A stretch of DNA of 64,000 nucleotides from Prochlorococcus sp. AG-459-M13 (GTDB lineage Bacteria > Cyanobacteriota > Cyanobacteriia > PCC-6307 > Cyanobiaceae). This document shows positions 52,057 to 61,825 of this stretch, one piece after another. The notes under the pieces were generated by a model. The model was not told where the DNA came from. It did no database searches and saw nothing but the letters and a program-made list of their open reading frames with translations. A program made the position numbers and the translations under genes. The stretch covers positions 62,001 through 126,000 of the forward strand of contig QCRE01000001.1 in the NCBI GenBank assembly GCA_003212005.1, given 5' to 3'. How positions within the stretch are numbered: position 1 is the stretch's first letter; the number at the start of each line of letters is the position of its first letter.

Positions 52057-53153
52057 TTTAATAAAGAATCAAAAATTTTTTCCCTAAAACCAGTTTTTAA
52101 ATGTCTTAAATCATTATTTAAGCTAGATACATTTGCTGACATTGTAGATTCAAAAGTTGGAATATAGTTTAACGTCTTGTCATTAGAAATTACATTATTG
52201 ATAACTTGATATAAAAAACTTTTTGAAAACCAGTGATACTCTAATATACTTTTCTTATTAAGACCAAAATAAGCATAAGCTGGCACAGGTGATAAAGAAA
52301 TAAAAATTTTAGGATTATTTGATAAATTTCTTAAATTTTCAATGCAACTTTCTAATTTTTCAATATGAAATTTAATATCGGTAATATCATTTTCTACAAA
52401 TTTAACAGACTCTTGTTCTGAAAAAAGTGATGGAGGTTTTATAGCATAAAAATTTTCTTTTTTGTCTTGAAAGTAACCAGTCTGTCCTAATGTTAAGAAT
52501 AAAGTATCACAATTCTGTATTGCCTTTCGAGCACAACTAAGATGATTTATTATTGTTTTATAATAAGAGCTTTTCGATGAATGAATCATAAGATGTTCTC
52601 TGCTATTGTCAATGATTAATTTATTGTTATTAAGTTCAAATCCAGATGAATGATTTCTGAAAGATTTTATTAATTTAAGTTTTTTAGAGTACTCAATACC
52701 ATCTAAAGAATTTAGTACTAATTGATTATCAATATCTCCGTCTATATAAAATTTAGTTAATCGAAAAAGATGTTCAATACTTGTTATCCTTCCCCAATCT
52801 GCAGCAAAACCTAATCTATTAGTTTCAACATTTTCAATCACATCATGTTTTTCTCGAAAATACAAATGTATTTGCTCCGCAAAACATGTCCCCATTGATA
52901 TGATTTTCTTTGAATTTTTTATCTTAATATTTAGCTTTAACTCTTTCCCTAAAACTTTTAAATAGCTGAAATATGAATTTTTCTGAGGGAAAATTCTCAA
53001 AACTCCATATTTAATTATATTTTGATAAAGAGATGATCTTTTTTTTATCTTACGAGGATAGAAAATTAAATTATCTATAGTATTTTGAATTTCTCTATAT
53101 ATTTTGTTAAATAATCTAAAAAAGAACTTTTTCATAAATATGAATTGGCTCAT
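52053..53153 (-). CDS. GSCFA domain protein
   Basis: IISMGTCFAEQIH (GxCFA-like), TLFLTLGQTGYFQ, FISLSPVPAY. Confidence 0.78.
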   Translation of the reverse strand: MSQFIFMKKFFFRLFNKIYREIQNTIDNLIFYPRKIKKRSSLYQNIIKYGVLRIFPQKNSYFSYLKVLGKELKLNIKIKNSKKIISMGTCFAEQIHLYFREKHDVIENVETNRLGFAADWGRITSIEHLFRLTKFYIDGDIDNQLVLNSLDGIEYSKKLKLIKSFRNHSSGFELNNNKLIIDNSREHLMIHSSKSSYYKTIINHLSCARKAIQNCDTLFLTLGQTGYFQDKKENFYAIKPPSLFSEQESVKFVENDITDIKFHIEKLESCIENLRNLSNNPKIFISLSPVPAYAYFGLNKKSILEYHWFSKSFLYQVINNVISNDKTLNYIPTFESTMSANVSSLNNDLRHLKTGFREKIFDSLLN

Positions 53154-53517
53154 TACAACCTAATTGTACTAATAATCTCTTTGAATAAAAAGATTGACTA
53201 ATCTTATCCCATTCTATTTAGAAATGATTGTGGCAAAAAGCATAATTATGAGTTTGAAGTCAATATAAAAATTATTTTACTAGGAGAAGTGAAAAACTAA
53301 ATTTGAAATATTTTTCATTTGTAAATTATTTAGATAGTATTTGTTCCAAGAATTGGAATAAAATTAGGTGGAAATGCGATGGTCATTTTAACTTCAAAGA
53401 AAATCAGTTATATTCTTATTTTCTTACAAAAATCTTTAGAGATATCCATTGATCTAAAAACTTGTTTTAACTTTATTTCACCCTTTTGATAGGATAAAAA
53501 ATAGTAAAAAACTGTAA

Positions 53518-54708
53518 ATGACAGAAAAAAAATTTTCAAAAATTAATTCACATAATGAGTGGGATAAATTAAAAGAAATAATTGTTGGGACTTCAAAAGG
53601 TACTATGCCTACTCTAACTTGGAAAGGCAAAGAAAATTTTTCTGAAGATTTACTTCAAAAGGCTTATAGTCTGGCTAAGAAGGCAGCTCCAAAATGGTTC
53701 TACGAAGAAGTTGAAGAAGATTTGGATAACTTGGCTAAAACTCTTGAAAGTTTTGGAGTAATTGTTCACAGACCAGAACCTTTCGACTTCTCAGAAATGT
53801 ATGGGACGCCTTTTTGGAAAAGCACAAGTAACAATATTTACAATACCAGAGATTTAAATTTAGTTGTTGGGAATAATGTTATCGAAAGTCCCTCTTATCT
53901 AGAATCAAGATATTATGAAGCAACTGCTTTATATCCTATTTGGTATGAATACTTTGAATATGGCTTTAAATGGATTGCAGGTCCCAAACCAAAACTAAAT
54001 TATTTAGTTAAACCGCCTTATTTTAGGACTGAAGATGAGAGGATTTTTACTGATGAAGATCTAAAACATAAAGAACTTACTGGCGGGAGATTAGAGAAAC
54101 TTCATAAAATTGCAGAAAAAGAAATAATTTTTGAAGCAGCCAATACTGTAAGGATGGGCAGAGATCTACTTTATTTGATCTCATCATCTGGCAATCATTT
54201 AGGTGCAAAATGGTTGCAATCAGTATTAGGAGAGGAATATAAGGTACATACAACAAAAGATATTTACAGATCTAGTCATATCGACTCTACAGTTATGTGC
54301 TTAAAGCCTGGATTAGTATTATTGAATGATACAAGAGTTAACGAAAAAACATGTCCAGAAATTTTCAAAAATTGGGATAAATTATATTTTTCTGATGTTG
54401 CTCCTACCTCTGAGCAGGAGTTGAAACATCAAAAAGAATTAAGAGATCCTATTGGTTATGAAATAGAGGAATTAGGATTTGAAACAAACTTACATGACAT
54501 GAGCTCACCTTGGGTAGGACTTAATTTTTTATCAATTGACCCAGAAACTGTAGTGGTTGATAAAAGACAAACAAGTTTAATAAATTTACTGGAGAAAAAT
54601 AAATTTACTGTTGTTCCAATATCTATGAGACATATTTATACACAAGGTGGAGGGATTCATTGCGCTACTTTAGATACTGTTCGTGAAAGTAAATTAGAAA
54701 AATATTGA
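53518..54708 (+). CDS. Amidinotransferase (glycine / inosamine-phosphate amidinotransferase-like)
   Basis: Catalytic-type segments FEAANTVRMGRDLLYL (Asp), SSHIDSTV (His), GGGIHCATLDTVR (Cys). Confidence 0.85.
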   Translation: MTEKKFSKINSHNEWDKLKEIIVGTSKGTMPTLTWKGKENFSEDLLQKAYSLAKKAAPKWFYEEVEEDLDNLAKTLESFGVIVHRPEPFDFSEMYGTPFWKSTSNNIYNTRDLNLVVGNNVIESPSYLESRYYEATALYPIWYEYFEYGFKWIAGPKPKLNYLVKPPYFRTEDERIFTDEDLKHKELTGGRLEKLHKIAEKEIIFEAANTVRMGRDLLYLISSSGNHLGAKWLQSVLGEEYKVHTTKDIYRSSHIDSTVMCLKPGLVLLNDTRVNEKTCPEIFKNWDKLYFSDVAPTSEQELKHQKELRDPIGYEIEELGFETNLHDMSSPWVGLNFLSIDPETVVVDKRQTSLINLLEKNKFTVVPISMRHIYTQGGGIHCATLDTVRESKLEKY

Positions 54709-54736
54709 TATTTTTCCTTATAAATTAATTAATGTT

Positions 54737-55729
54737 TTACCTTTGAGGGAGACAAGGCTTTCTATATAAATTATTCCATAAATTATTAGTATCCCATCTC
54801 TTAAGCAACAATTGAGAAAATCTTTCAGAAGGATTGATAAAAGATTCACCCAAATTTGTTGTAAATGCCAATTTTACTTTAGCTTTTAAAAGAATCTCTA
54901 GGGTTTGATAATTATAATCACCATATGGATAACAAAAGACTCTAGATTTTTCAGAAGTTATCTCTTCTTGAATCTCCAGAAATTGATAACTATTTTCAAT
55001 CTCTTCTTTTTGAGAATTTAAACTAGTTTCGCTCATCCATTGATGATTTTCTCCATGACTTCCAAAGCACATTCCCATTGTTTTCATTTCTTTCATATTT
55101 TCTTTTGAAATATAAAAGTTTTTTAAATAATATTTTGGGCTCTTACTATATACATATTCAAACAAATAATTTATTAAATCAATTCTTTTCATTTCGGATT
55201 GAATATCCCTTTGTAATAAACGTTTTATTAATAAGTTATTTCTATTATCAAGAATAACCGGATTAAATTCTTTATAGACTTCAAGATAATCATCTATAGA
55301 TAAATTATTATTTTTCAATCTTATTTTTATATCGTTTTCTTTGATAAAAAATACAATTCTTTTTAAAATTTTTTTAGATGAAAAATTTCTATTACCTAAA
55401 ATTAAATGAATCAAATTTACTGAAAGAATTTGATTTTCAAAAATATTTTTGGGAGGGAAAAAGTATGCAGAAAGATTATTCGCATTTAAAAATTTAGCAC
55501 AATTAAGATGATCATAATATCCATCATCAAAGGTTAAAAGATAAGCATAACTTGAATTATGAGAGAGATAAAAATTTACTTTTTCTAAATCTTGCGGATC
55601 AACAATTTCTGCATCTTGTTTAAAAAATTCAATTTGACTATAGAATTCATCTAATCTTCTACAAAAAGTATCATATTCATAATCCTCATTATTGCGGACA
55701 TAATGGTACATAATTGTATTAAGAGGCAT
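54737..55729 (-). CDS. Polysaccharide deacetylase (NodB/CE4) family protein
   Basis: LLTFDDGYYDHL (TFDDG), FGSHGENHQWMSE (SHxxxH), RVFCYPYGDYN. Confidence 0.85.
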   Translation of the reverse strand: MPLNTIMYHYVRNNEDYEYDTFCRRLDEFYSQIEFFKQDAEIVDPQDLEKVNFYLSHNSSYAYLLTFDDGYYDHLNCAKFLNANNLSAYFFPPKNIFENQILSVNLIHLILGNRNFSSKKILKRIVFFIKENDIKIRLKNNNLSIDDYLEVYKEFNPVILDNRNNLLIKRLLQRDIQSEMKRIDLINYLFEYVYSKSPKYYLKNFYISKENMKEMKTMGMCFGSHGENHQWMSETSLNSQKEEIENSYQFLEIQEEITSEKSRVFCYPYGDYNYQTLEILLKAKVKLAFTTNLGESFINPSERFSQLLLKRWDTNNLWNNLYRKPCLPQR

Positions 55730-56053
55730 TATTGATTTAGGATCTTATCTTTCGAATATTTTATCAGTCTTTGACTATAAGAGAATAGAAATTTCTTTAT
55801 TTTTTTAAAATATCTTTTTGGTTATTATTTTATCAAAATCAAATTTTTTATTAATATGAAATTACGATATCGATAGAATAAATTTATATTATCTTAAATT
55901 GATTAATTATTAAATAAAGTTTTGTCTCTAAAATTAAAAATATAAAATTTGCTTTTTTAATCCTCATTAAGTACAAAATTAAAGTTTTTGAAAGATGATT
56001 AAAAAACAATTTATATAAGTTATTTACTTATGAAATTATTTACTATCTACTTA

Positions 56054-56245
56054 CTAAGTAAATTTTCTTACAACTGATTTAAGATTTCTGCGTAGAGATT
56101 CTAAATAAATCCATGTGTGAAGTTTGTATGCCCTGTGCTTAAAAATCATTGCAAAAAGGTAGTCAAAAAACCACGTATTATGCACATGTGATATTTTTTT
56201 CTTATCTTCGACTAGGTTCTTATAGTACCCTTTATTACCACTCAA
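56054..56245 (-). CDS. Short hypothetical ORF (63 aa), uncertain
   Basis: Open frame only; sits in an otherwise gene-poor stretch. Confidence 0.35.
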   Translation of the reverse strand: MSGNKGYYKNLVEDKKKISHVHNTWFFDYLFAMIFKHRAYKLHTWIYLESLRRNLKSVVRKFT

Positions 56246-56386
56246 TAGTCCTGAAATTTAAGCAAGAAAAAAAGTCAATCATATAAATACATCTCAAGGC
56301 ATAATTTTTAATATTATCTCATGTGAAACCTGTTTAAAACCACTTTTTAGATCGCGATTATTTAATAAAAACTAAAAATTAATTAC

Positions 56387-56605
56387 TCAGTCACAGTAAA
56401 TTAAACAATTTTTATTTGTTGGATGTTCTCTACATTCCTTATCCCAAAAGTTTTGAAACTCAGGAGTACATTTTTCTAGTTCTTGTGGAGTCTCATTCAA
56501 GTTTAACCCTGCATAATTAAATGCAGTTAGGTATCTTGGAAGGACATTGAATTGATTGAATAGTTTCATAAGACCTCCTAGATCTATATTTATATTATCC
56601 TCCAT
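56387..56605 (-). CDS. Short hypothetical protein (72 aa)
   Basis: Complete ORF with protein-like composition (Pro/Cys/Trp), no overlapping gene. Confidence 0.5.
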   Translation of the reverse strand: MEDNINIDLGGLMKLFNQFNVLPRYLTAFNYAGLNLNETPQELEKCTPEFQNFWDKECREHPTNKNCLIYCD

Positions 56606-56699
56606 TGAACTTGAAATTCATAGAGTATTATTACCCGAGTAGAAGTGCTTTGTGGTTTGTACGACTATCCTTTTCTATTCAGTAGGAGTATAAATAATT

Positions 56700-56786
56700 C
56701 AGGATTCAAAAGCACTTCATCAACTTTGTGAACAGCGAGGTGCATAAGACTCGAAGAGGGCAAACAAATACCCTCTTATTTTATTT
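56700..56786 (+). ncRNA. Candidate structured small RNA
   Basis: Possible -10 TATAAAT near 56690; hairpin GCACTTC(56712-56718)/GAGGTGC(56737-56743); terminator-like AAGAGGG-CAAACAAATA-CCCTCTT followed by ATTTTATTT. Confidence 0.5.
56754..56786 (+). terminator. Rho-independent terminator-like hairpin
   Basis: AAGAGGG ... CCCTCTT ATTTTATTT. Confidence 0.65.
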
Positions 56787-56889
56787 GTAAGAAGATAAGG
56801 TATTGCTTTAGGGTATCATCAAGAATTTTCATAAAAACTAAACTATCATTTATAGAATCAATGAAAAGAAAAATAATCCTTGATATTAA

Positions 56890-57207
56890 ATGCTCAGACT
56901 TCTTCCTCTACCAATTTTTATTGGCATTTATCTATTCTCTTACTGGAGATGTAAAAAAAATATTGATGCTAGTGATAATCAACTAAAACCATGCATTGAT
57001 TGGGCATATTTAAAAAATTTACCTCTTCCTGAAAAACCTTCCTTCATCGAGTTTTATATTGTTTATGTTTCTTCCTTTTTTAAATTTCCCTTTGGGATAA
57101 TTATTCAACAACTACCTTTCTCAAAGAAAGTAAGATACTACGAAAGAGAAATGAAATTAATATTTGATAAATGGAATTTAGAAAAAATTAAAAAAATTAA
57201 ACAATAA
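56890..57207 (+). CDS. Hypothetical protein (105 aa) with N-terminal hydrophobic segment
   Basis: Complete ORF; no family recognised. Confidence 0.55.
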   Translation: MLRLLPLPIFIGIYLFSYWRCKKNIDASDNQLKPCIDWAYLKNLPLPEKPSFIEFYIVYVSSFFKFPFGIIIQQLPFSKKVRYYEREMKLIFDKWNLEKIKKIKQ

Positions 57208-57279
57208 TTTGATTTTATTTTTGTTTACTCCGTAGAGAAAACAGACTTTATACAATTTCTCTATAGAGATAGATTTTTA

Positions 57280-57376
57280 ACTCCATGTGAACTCCATGTG
57301 AAACGTAGCCATTGAAAAGCATTGCAAATATGTTACGAATATTCTACGTGAAACCCACGTGAAACCTACTTTTTGA
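57280..57376. repeat. Paired 11-bp direct repeats sharing a YAYGTGAA core
   Basis: ACTCCATGTGA x2 (57280-57301) and CTACGTGAAAC/CCACGTGAAAC (57344-57365). Confidence 0.7.
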
Positions 57377-57404
57377 GACTATAACTGGGTTTATACCCTA
57401 TCTC

Positions 57405-58991
57405 TTATTCCCACTCAATTGTTCCAGGCGGTTTGCTAGTTATATCATAAACAACTCTATTTACCTGAGAAACCTCATTAACTATTCTATTTGAAATTCT
57501 TTCTAAGGTTTCATAAGGAATCCTTGACCAATCTGCTGTCATACCATCTTCGCTTGAGACACATCTCAAAACAATTGGCCAAGCATAAGTTCTTTTATCC
57601 CCCATTACCCCAACAGTTTTAACAGGAAGAAGGACAGCAAATGCTTGCCAAATATCATTATATAAACCCGCTTTTTTTATTTCATCTCTAACTATCCAAT
57701 CTGCATCCCTTAAACAAATTAGCTTTTCATCAGTAATTTGACCTAAAATTCTTATTGCCAAACCCGGACCAGGAAATGGGTGTCTTTTTATAATTTCATC
57801 AGGTAATCCAAGAACTTTACCAAGTTGTCTAACTTCATCTTTAAAAAGTTTTCTTAATGGTTCAACTAATTTAAATTGTAAATCTTTTGGCAACCCTCCT
57901 ACATTGTGATGACTTTTTATTTTTACTGCGATACGCTCTCCAGTCTTTGAATCTAAATTTGTTCCAGCACTTTCAATAACGTCTGGGTAAAGAGTTCCTT
58001 GAGCCAAATAATGGAAAGGACCTAATCTATTACTCTCTTCCTCAAAAACTCTAATGAATTCTCTCCCAATAATCTTCCGTTTTTCTTCTGGATCTGTTAT
58101 TCCATTTAATTTTCGAATAAATCTTTCCCTAGCATTTATATATTCAACTTTTATATGAAATTTTTTATCAAAAAATTCCATCAAAAATTCAGGTTCACCT
58201 TTTCTCATAAAACCTTGATCAATAAACATACAAGTAAGCTGTTTACCAATTGCTCTATTGAGAAGAAAAGCAAGGGTTGATGAATCTACTCCACCTGAAA
58301 GAGCAAGTAATACTTTTTTATCACCTACTTGCTCTTGAATTCTCGGAATTGTTTCATCTAAAAAAGTTTCAGTAGTCCAATCTGCTTTACATTTAGAAAT
58401 AGAATAAACAAAGTTTTTTATTACAGTCATTCCGAATTCTGAATGAATAACTTCTGGATGAAATTGAACACCAAATAAATTCTTTTCTTTATTTGATATT
58501 GCAGCATGGAGTGTATTTTCAGTATGGGCAATTTTGATAAATCCATCAGGTAAATTGTTTATAGAATCTCCATGACTCATCCACATAATTGATTTATCTT
58601 TTACTGTAGAGAGTAATTCACTTTCAACATCAATGGTAATTGGTGCTCTACCATATTCAGCTTTATTAATAGCAGGAGTAACTGTTCCTCCTAACTCTTT
58701 AACCATTAATTGCATTCCATAACAAATACCCAAAACTGGAATGCCTAAATTAAAAATCTTTTCATCACATTTAGGTGCATTATCTTCATATACAGAATTT
58801 GGCCCACCACTTAATATGATTCCTTGTGGCTTTATTTCCTGTATCTCTTTAATTGAAATAAAATTTGTCACTACAAGAGAAAATACATTTGTTTCTCTTA
58901 TTCTTCTCGCAATCAATTCAGAATATTGAGATCCAAAGTCTAAAATAAGTATTGAAGGATCTCTTTCTTTTTTCAGTGATTTTTTATCCAT
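57405..58991 (-). CDS. guaA: GMP synthase (glutamine-hydrolysing)
   Basis: [50 protein letters not shown]-terminus. Confidence 0.97.
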   Translation of the reverse strand: MDKKSLKKERDPSILILDFGSQYSELIARRIRETNVFSLVVTNFISIKEIQEIKPQGIILSGGPNSVYEDNAPKCDEKIFNLGIPVLGICYGMQLMVKELGGTVTPAINKAEYGRAPITIDVESELLSTVKDKSIMWMSHGDSINNLPDGFIKIAHTENTLHAAISNKEKNLFGVQFHPEVIHSEFGMTVIKNFVYSISKCKADWTTETFLDETIPRIQEQVGDKKVLLALSGGVDSSTLAFLLNRAIGKQLTCMFIDQGFMRKGEPEFLMEFFDKKFHIKVEYINARERFIRKLNGITDPEEKRKIIGREFIRVFEEESNRLGPFHYLAQGTLYPDVIESAGTNLDSKTGERIAVKIKSHHNVGGLPKDLQFKLVEPLRKLFKDEVRQLGKVLGLPDEIIKRHPFPGPGLAIRILGQITDEKLICLRDADWIVRDEIKKAGLYNDIWQAFAVLLPVKTVGVMGDKRTYAWPIVLRCVSSEDGMTADWSRIPYETLERISNRIVNEVSQVNRVVYDITSKPPGTIEWE

Positions 58992-59039
58992 GTATAAAAG
59001 TTACCTCAATTTATTTACAAAAACATAAACCCCTTAAAA

Positions 59040-60158
59040 TTAGAAATTTTTAAAAATAGAAATATAATCTTTACCATTTTTACCTGACCAACGTATGTTT
59101 CTTTGTCTATCAAAGATAATTGCTGCAACTTGCATATCAGTTTTTGTATATCTTTTAATATATTCTATTGAACGTTTTTCAATAGCATTTGATAATTTAT
59201 TCCAAAGTTTGTCTGCCAAATACAGATCACACTGTTCAAGAAGCAACCAAGCATCTTCAATAGAATTTGTATGACATAATTTTCTAATTATCTCTATCGG
59301 AACTTCTTCTTTTACTGCCAAATAAATAAGAATTTCAATCCTCGCGTCTGCTAAATGATTATGAGTATGAAAAATGCCTCCAGCTAATTTAATTAATTTA
59401 CCATGATAACCAAAAAGAATTACCGTTTTGATTTTGTTTATTGCTGCATCAACTAAAAGTGGTCCTATCCAATTTCCTACTTTAATAATGGGGAATTTAG
59501 TATTAAAACTATTTACTAAATGAAGGCCATTTTCACCAATCACAAAAATAATTTTTTCACAGTATTCATTAGAAATAATTTGTTTAAGTTTAGCTTTTGC
59601 ATTTTTTAATTGATCAGGTGAAGCGCTGGAATAGGTTTCAGCACTAGTCCCTATAATTGATAATCCTTCTACAATGCCAAATGATTTATTACTAGTCCTC
59701 TCGGCCAAGAATTTTCCATTTGGAAATATAATTTCTAAATTCAGCTTGAATCCTTTAGGGATAATATCTAGTAAATTTTCAACTAAAACCTGTCTAGCAA
59801 AATTAGAAATACAAATTTTTGAGGTCTTTTGATCAATACCAACGCCATAGCCTGGGATGATATTTAAAAGATCTAAAGACTTATTATTTATCTCATAAAT
59901 CTCTTCTAGAGAAACTATTGTCCATATTTCTAAGTTTTGTGTAATGTCAAGATCCAATCCAGAATCTACAAAAGAAATTCCAAGGGCACTAGACTCTCCA
60001 TTAATTAATCCAGAAGAATGAATCTTGATTTTTATTAAATTTTTATCCTGAGGAATTTTAATTAATTCATAATCTTGAAATGGTAACCCAACTAATTTTT
60101 TAACTGCTGACTTAGCAGCTCCAGCTACCCATATAGGTAAAGAAAATCCTTTTTTCAA
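59040..60158 (-). CDS. cbiD: Cobalt-precorrin-5B C1-methyltransferase
   Basis: FSLPIWVAGAAKSA, PGYGVG, GTSAETYSS, GYHGKLIKLAGGIFHTHNHLADARIE. Confidence 0.88.
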   Translation of the reverse strand: MKKGFSLPIWVAGAAKSAVKKLVGLPFQDYELIKIPQDKNLIKIKIHSSGLINGESSALGISFVDSGLDLDITQNLEIWTIVSLEEIYEINNKSLDLLNIIPGYGVGIDQKTSKICISNFARQVLVENLLDIIPKGFKLNLEIIFPNGKFLAERTSNKSFGIVEGLSIIGTSAETYSSASPDQLKNAKAKLKQIISNEYCEKIIFVIGENGLHLVNSFNTKFPIIKVGNWIGPLLVDAAINKIKTVILFGYHGKLIKLAGGIFHTHNHLADARIEILIYLAVKEEVPIEIIRKLCHTNSIEDAWLLLEQCDLYLADKLWNKLSNAIEKRSIEYIKRYTKTDMQVAAIIFDRQRNIRWSGKNGKDYISIFKNF

Positions 60159-60218
60159 ATCAAGTAATTGAAAAATATTTTATGACTACTAATCTTAGAA
60201 TGACCTATTAATTAAAAA

Positions 60219-61382
60219 GTGGCCATACAACAAAAATTATCATTGATGATACCTGGTCCCACACCAGTCCCAGAAAAAGTTTTAGAAGCATTAGGAAGAC
60301 ATCCCATAGGGCATAGAAGCAAAGATTTTCAAGATCTTGTTGAGATTACTACAAAAAACCTACAATGGTTACATCAAACTGAAAATGATGTTTTAACAAT
60401 TACTGGTAGTGGAACTGCTGCTATGGAAGCAGGCATTATAAGTACATTAAACCGAGGAGATAAAGTAATTTGTGGAGAAAATGGAAAATTTGGACAACGA
60501 TGGGTAAAAGTTGCAAAAGAATTTGGACTTGAGGTAATTACAATTAATGCTGAATGGGGAAAACCTCTAAACCCTGAAGATTTTAAAACAGTTCTAGAAA
60601 AAGATATCAACAAAGAAATAAAAGCAGTTATCCTTACACATTCAGAAACCTCAACCGGGGTAATTAATGATTTAAAAACAATAAGTTCATATATTCGCAA
60701 TCATAATAAAGCTTTATCAATAATTGACTGTGTAACAAGTATTGGTGCATGTAATGTTCCAGTAGATGAATGGGGACTTGATATTGTTGCTTCAGGATCT
60801 CAAAAAGGATACATGATACCACCAGGATTAAGCTTTGTATCTATGAGTAAAAAAGCATGGCAAGCTTCAGAAAATTCAAATTTACCAAAATTCTATTTAA
60901 ATTTAAAATCATATAGAAAAAGTCTTTCAAGTAATAGCAATCCTTATACTCCAGCAGTTAATTTAGTTTTTGCTTTAGATGAATCTTTAAAAATGATGAA
61001 AGAGGAGGGTTTAGATAAAATTTTCAAAAGACATGAAAGACATAAATTAGCCATAAGTGAAGCTGCCACAACTTTAAATTTAAAATTATTTGCAGATGAA
61101 AAACATTTGAGTCCTTCGGTTACTGCAATACAATTAGAAAAAATGGATGCAGAAAATTTTAGAAAAACAATAAAAATAAAATACGATATCTTACTAGCTG
61201 GAGGACAAGACCATTTAAAAGGCAAAATATTCAGGGTAGGACATCTAGGTTATATAAACGATAGAGATATAATTTCAGTAATAACTGCTATTGGAAATAC
61301 ATTAGTAGAGCAAAATGAGATTTCTACTGAAAAATTAGGAGAGGCACTATCAGCAGCTTCTTGTCATTTAAAAGCAATTTAA
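60219..61382 (+). CDS. Serine-pyruvate/alanine-glyoxylate-type aminotransferase (GTG start)
   Basis: MIPGPTPVPEKVLEALGRHPIGHRS, TGSGTAAMEAG, HSETSTGV, VASGSQKGYMIPPGLSF. Confidence 0.92.
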   Translation: MAIQQKLSLMIPGPTPVPEKVLEALGRHPIGHRSKDFQDLVEITTKNLQWLHQTENDVLTITGSGTAAMEAGIISTLNRGDKVICGENGKFGQRWVKVAKEFGLEVITINAEWGKPLNPEDFKTVLEKDINKEIKAVILTHSETSTGVINDLKTISSYIRNHNKALSIIDCVTSIGACNVPVDEWGLDIVASGSQKGYMIPPGLSFVSMSKKAWQASENSNLPKFYLNLKSYRKSLSSNSNPYTPAVNLVFALDESLKMMKEEGLDKIFKRHERHKLAISEAATTLNLKLFADEKHLSPSVTAIQLEKMDAENFRKTIKIKYDILLAGGQDHLKGKIFRVGHLGYINDRDIISVITAIGNTLVEQNEISTEKLGEALSAASCHLKAI

Positions 61383-61383
61383 T

Positions 61384-61581
61384 TTAAGTACCTGGTTCCT
61401 CTACATTGCCACCTAATTCAAATATCTTTTTTCTTAAGGCTGACGACTTTTCTTCATCACCGCGAGTTTGTGCTACTGCAAGAGCAAATTCTAATTTTTC
61501 TAATTGATGCCCGCCCTCAAAAAAAGATAACTTTTTTTTGATTGGATTTTTATTACCTCTATATGAAATCTGTGAAGCCAT
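61384..61581 (-). CDS. Hypothetical protein (about 65 aa from MASQISYRG...)
   Basis: Internal ATG at 61581 preferred to the longer track ORF because the extension is hydrophobic/AT-rich; convergent with the aminotransferase. Confidence 0.6.
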   Translation of the reverse strand: MASQISYRGNKNPIKKKLSFFEGGHQLEKLEFALAVAQTRGDEEKSSALRKKIFELGGNVEEPGT

Positions 61582-61825
61582 GACCAATAATACTTTAATT
61601 AATATTATGCCAACAAAAATGCTTTTTATGAAGCAAAAAGTCAACTATTTTTTAAATATTAATTTTTAAATGAAATTTTAGACTTTTTTAAAAGTATTAA
61701 CTAAGGGATTAATTTTATATAAAATTTATTAAATCTCATAAACTATTTAAAAAAGTAAATAAAAACATTGGGCCAAGCTTGATAATTTTTTTCTAATATT
61801 AAGGTCATGTAACTACTTTTTTTCA

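Noticed and set aside
60374-60700. 108-aa reverse ORF
   Set aside because: Antisense inside the aminotransferase gene, which has clear PLP-enzyme motifs.
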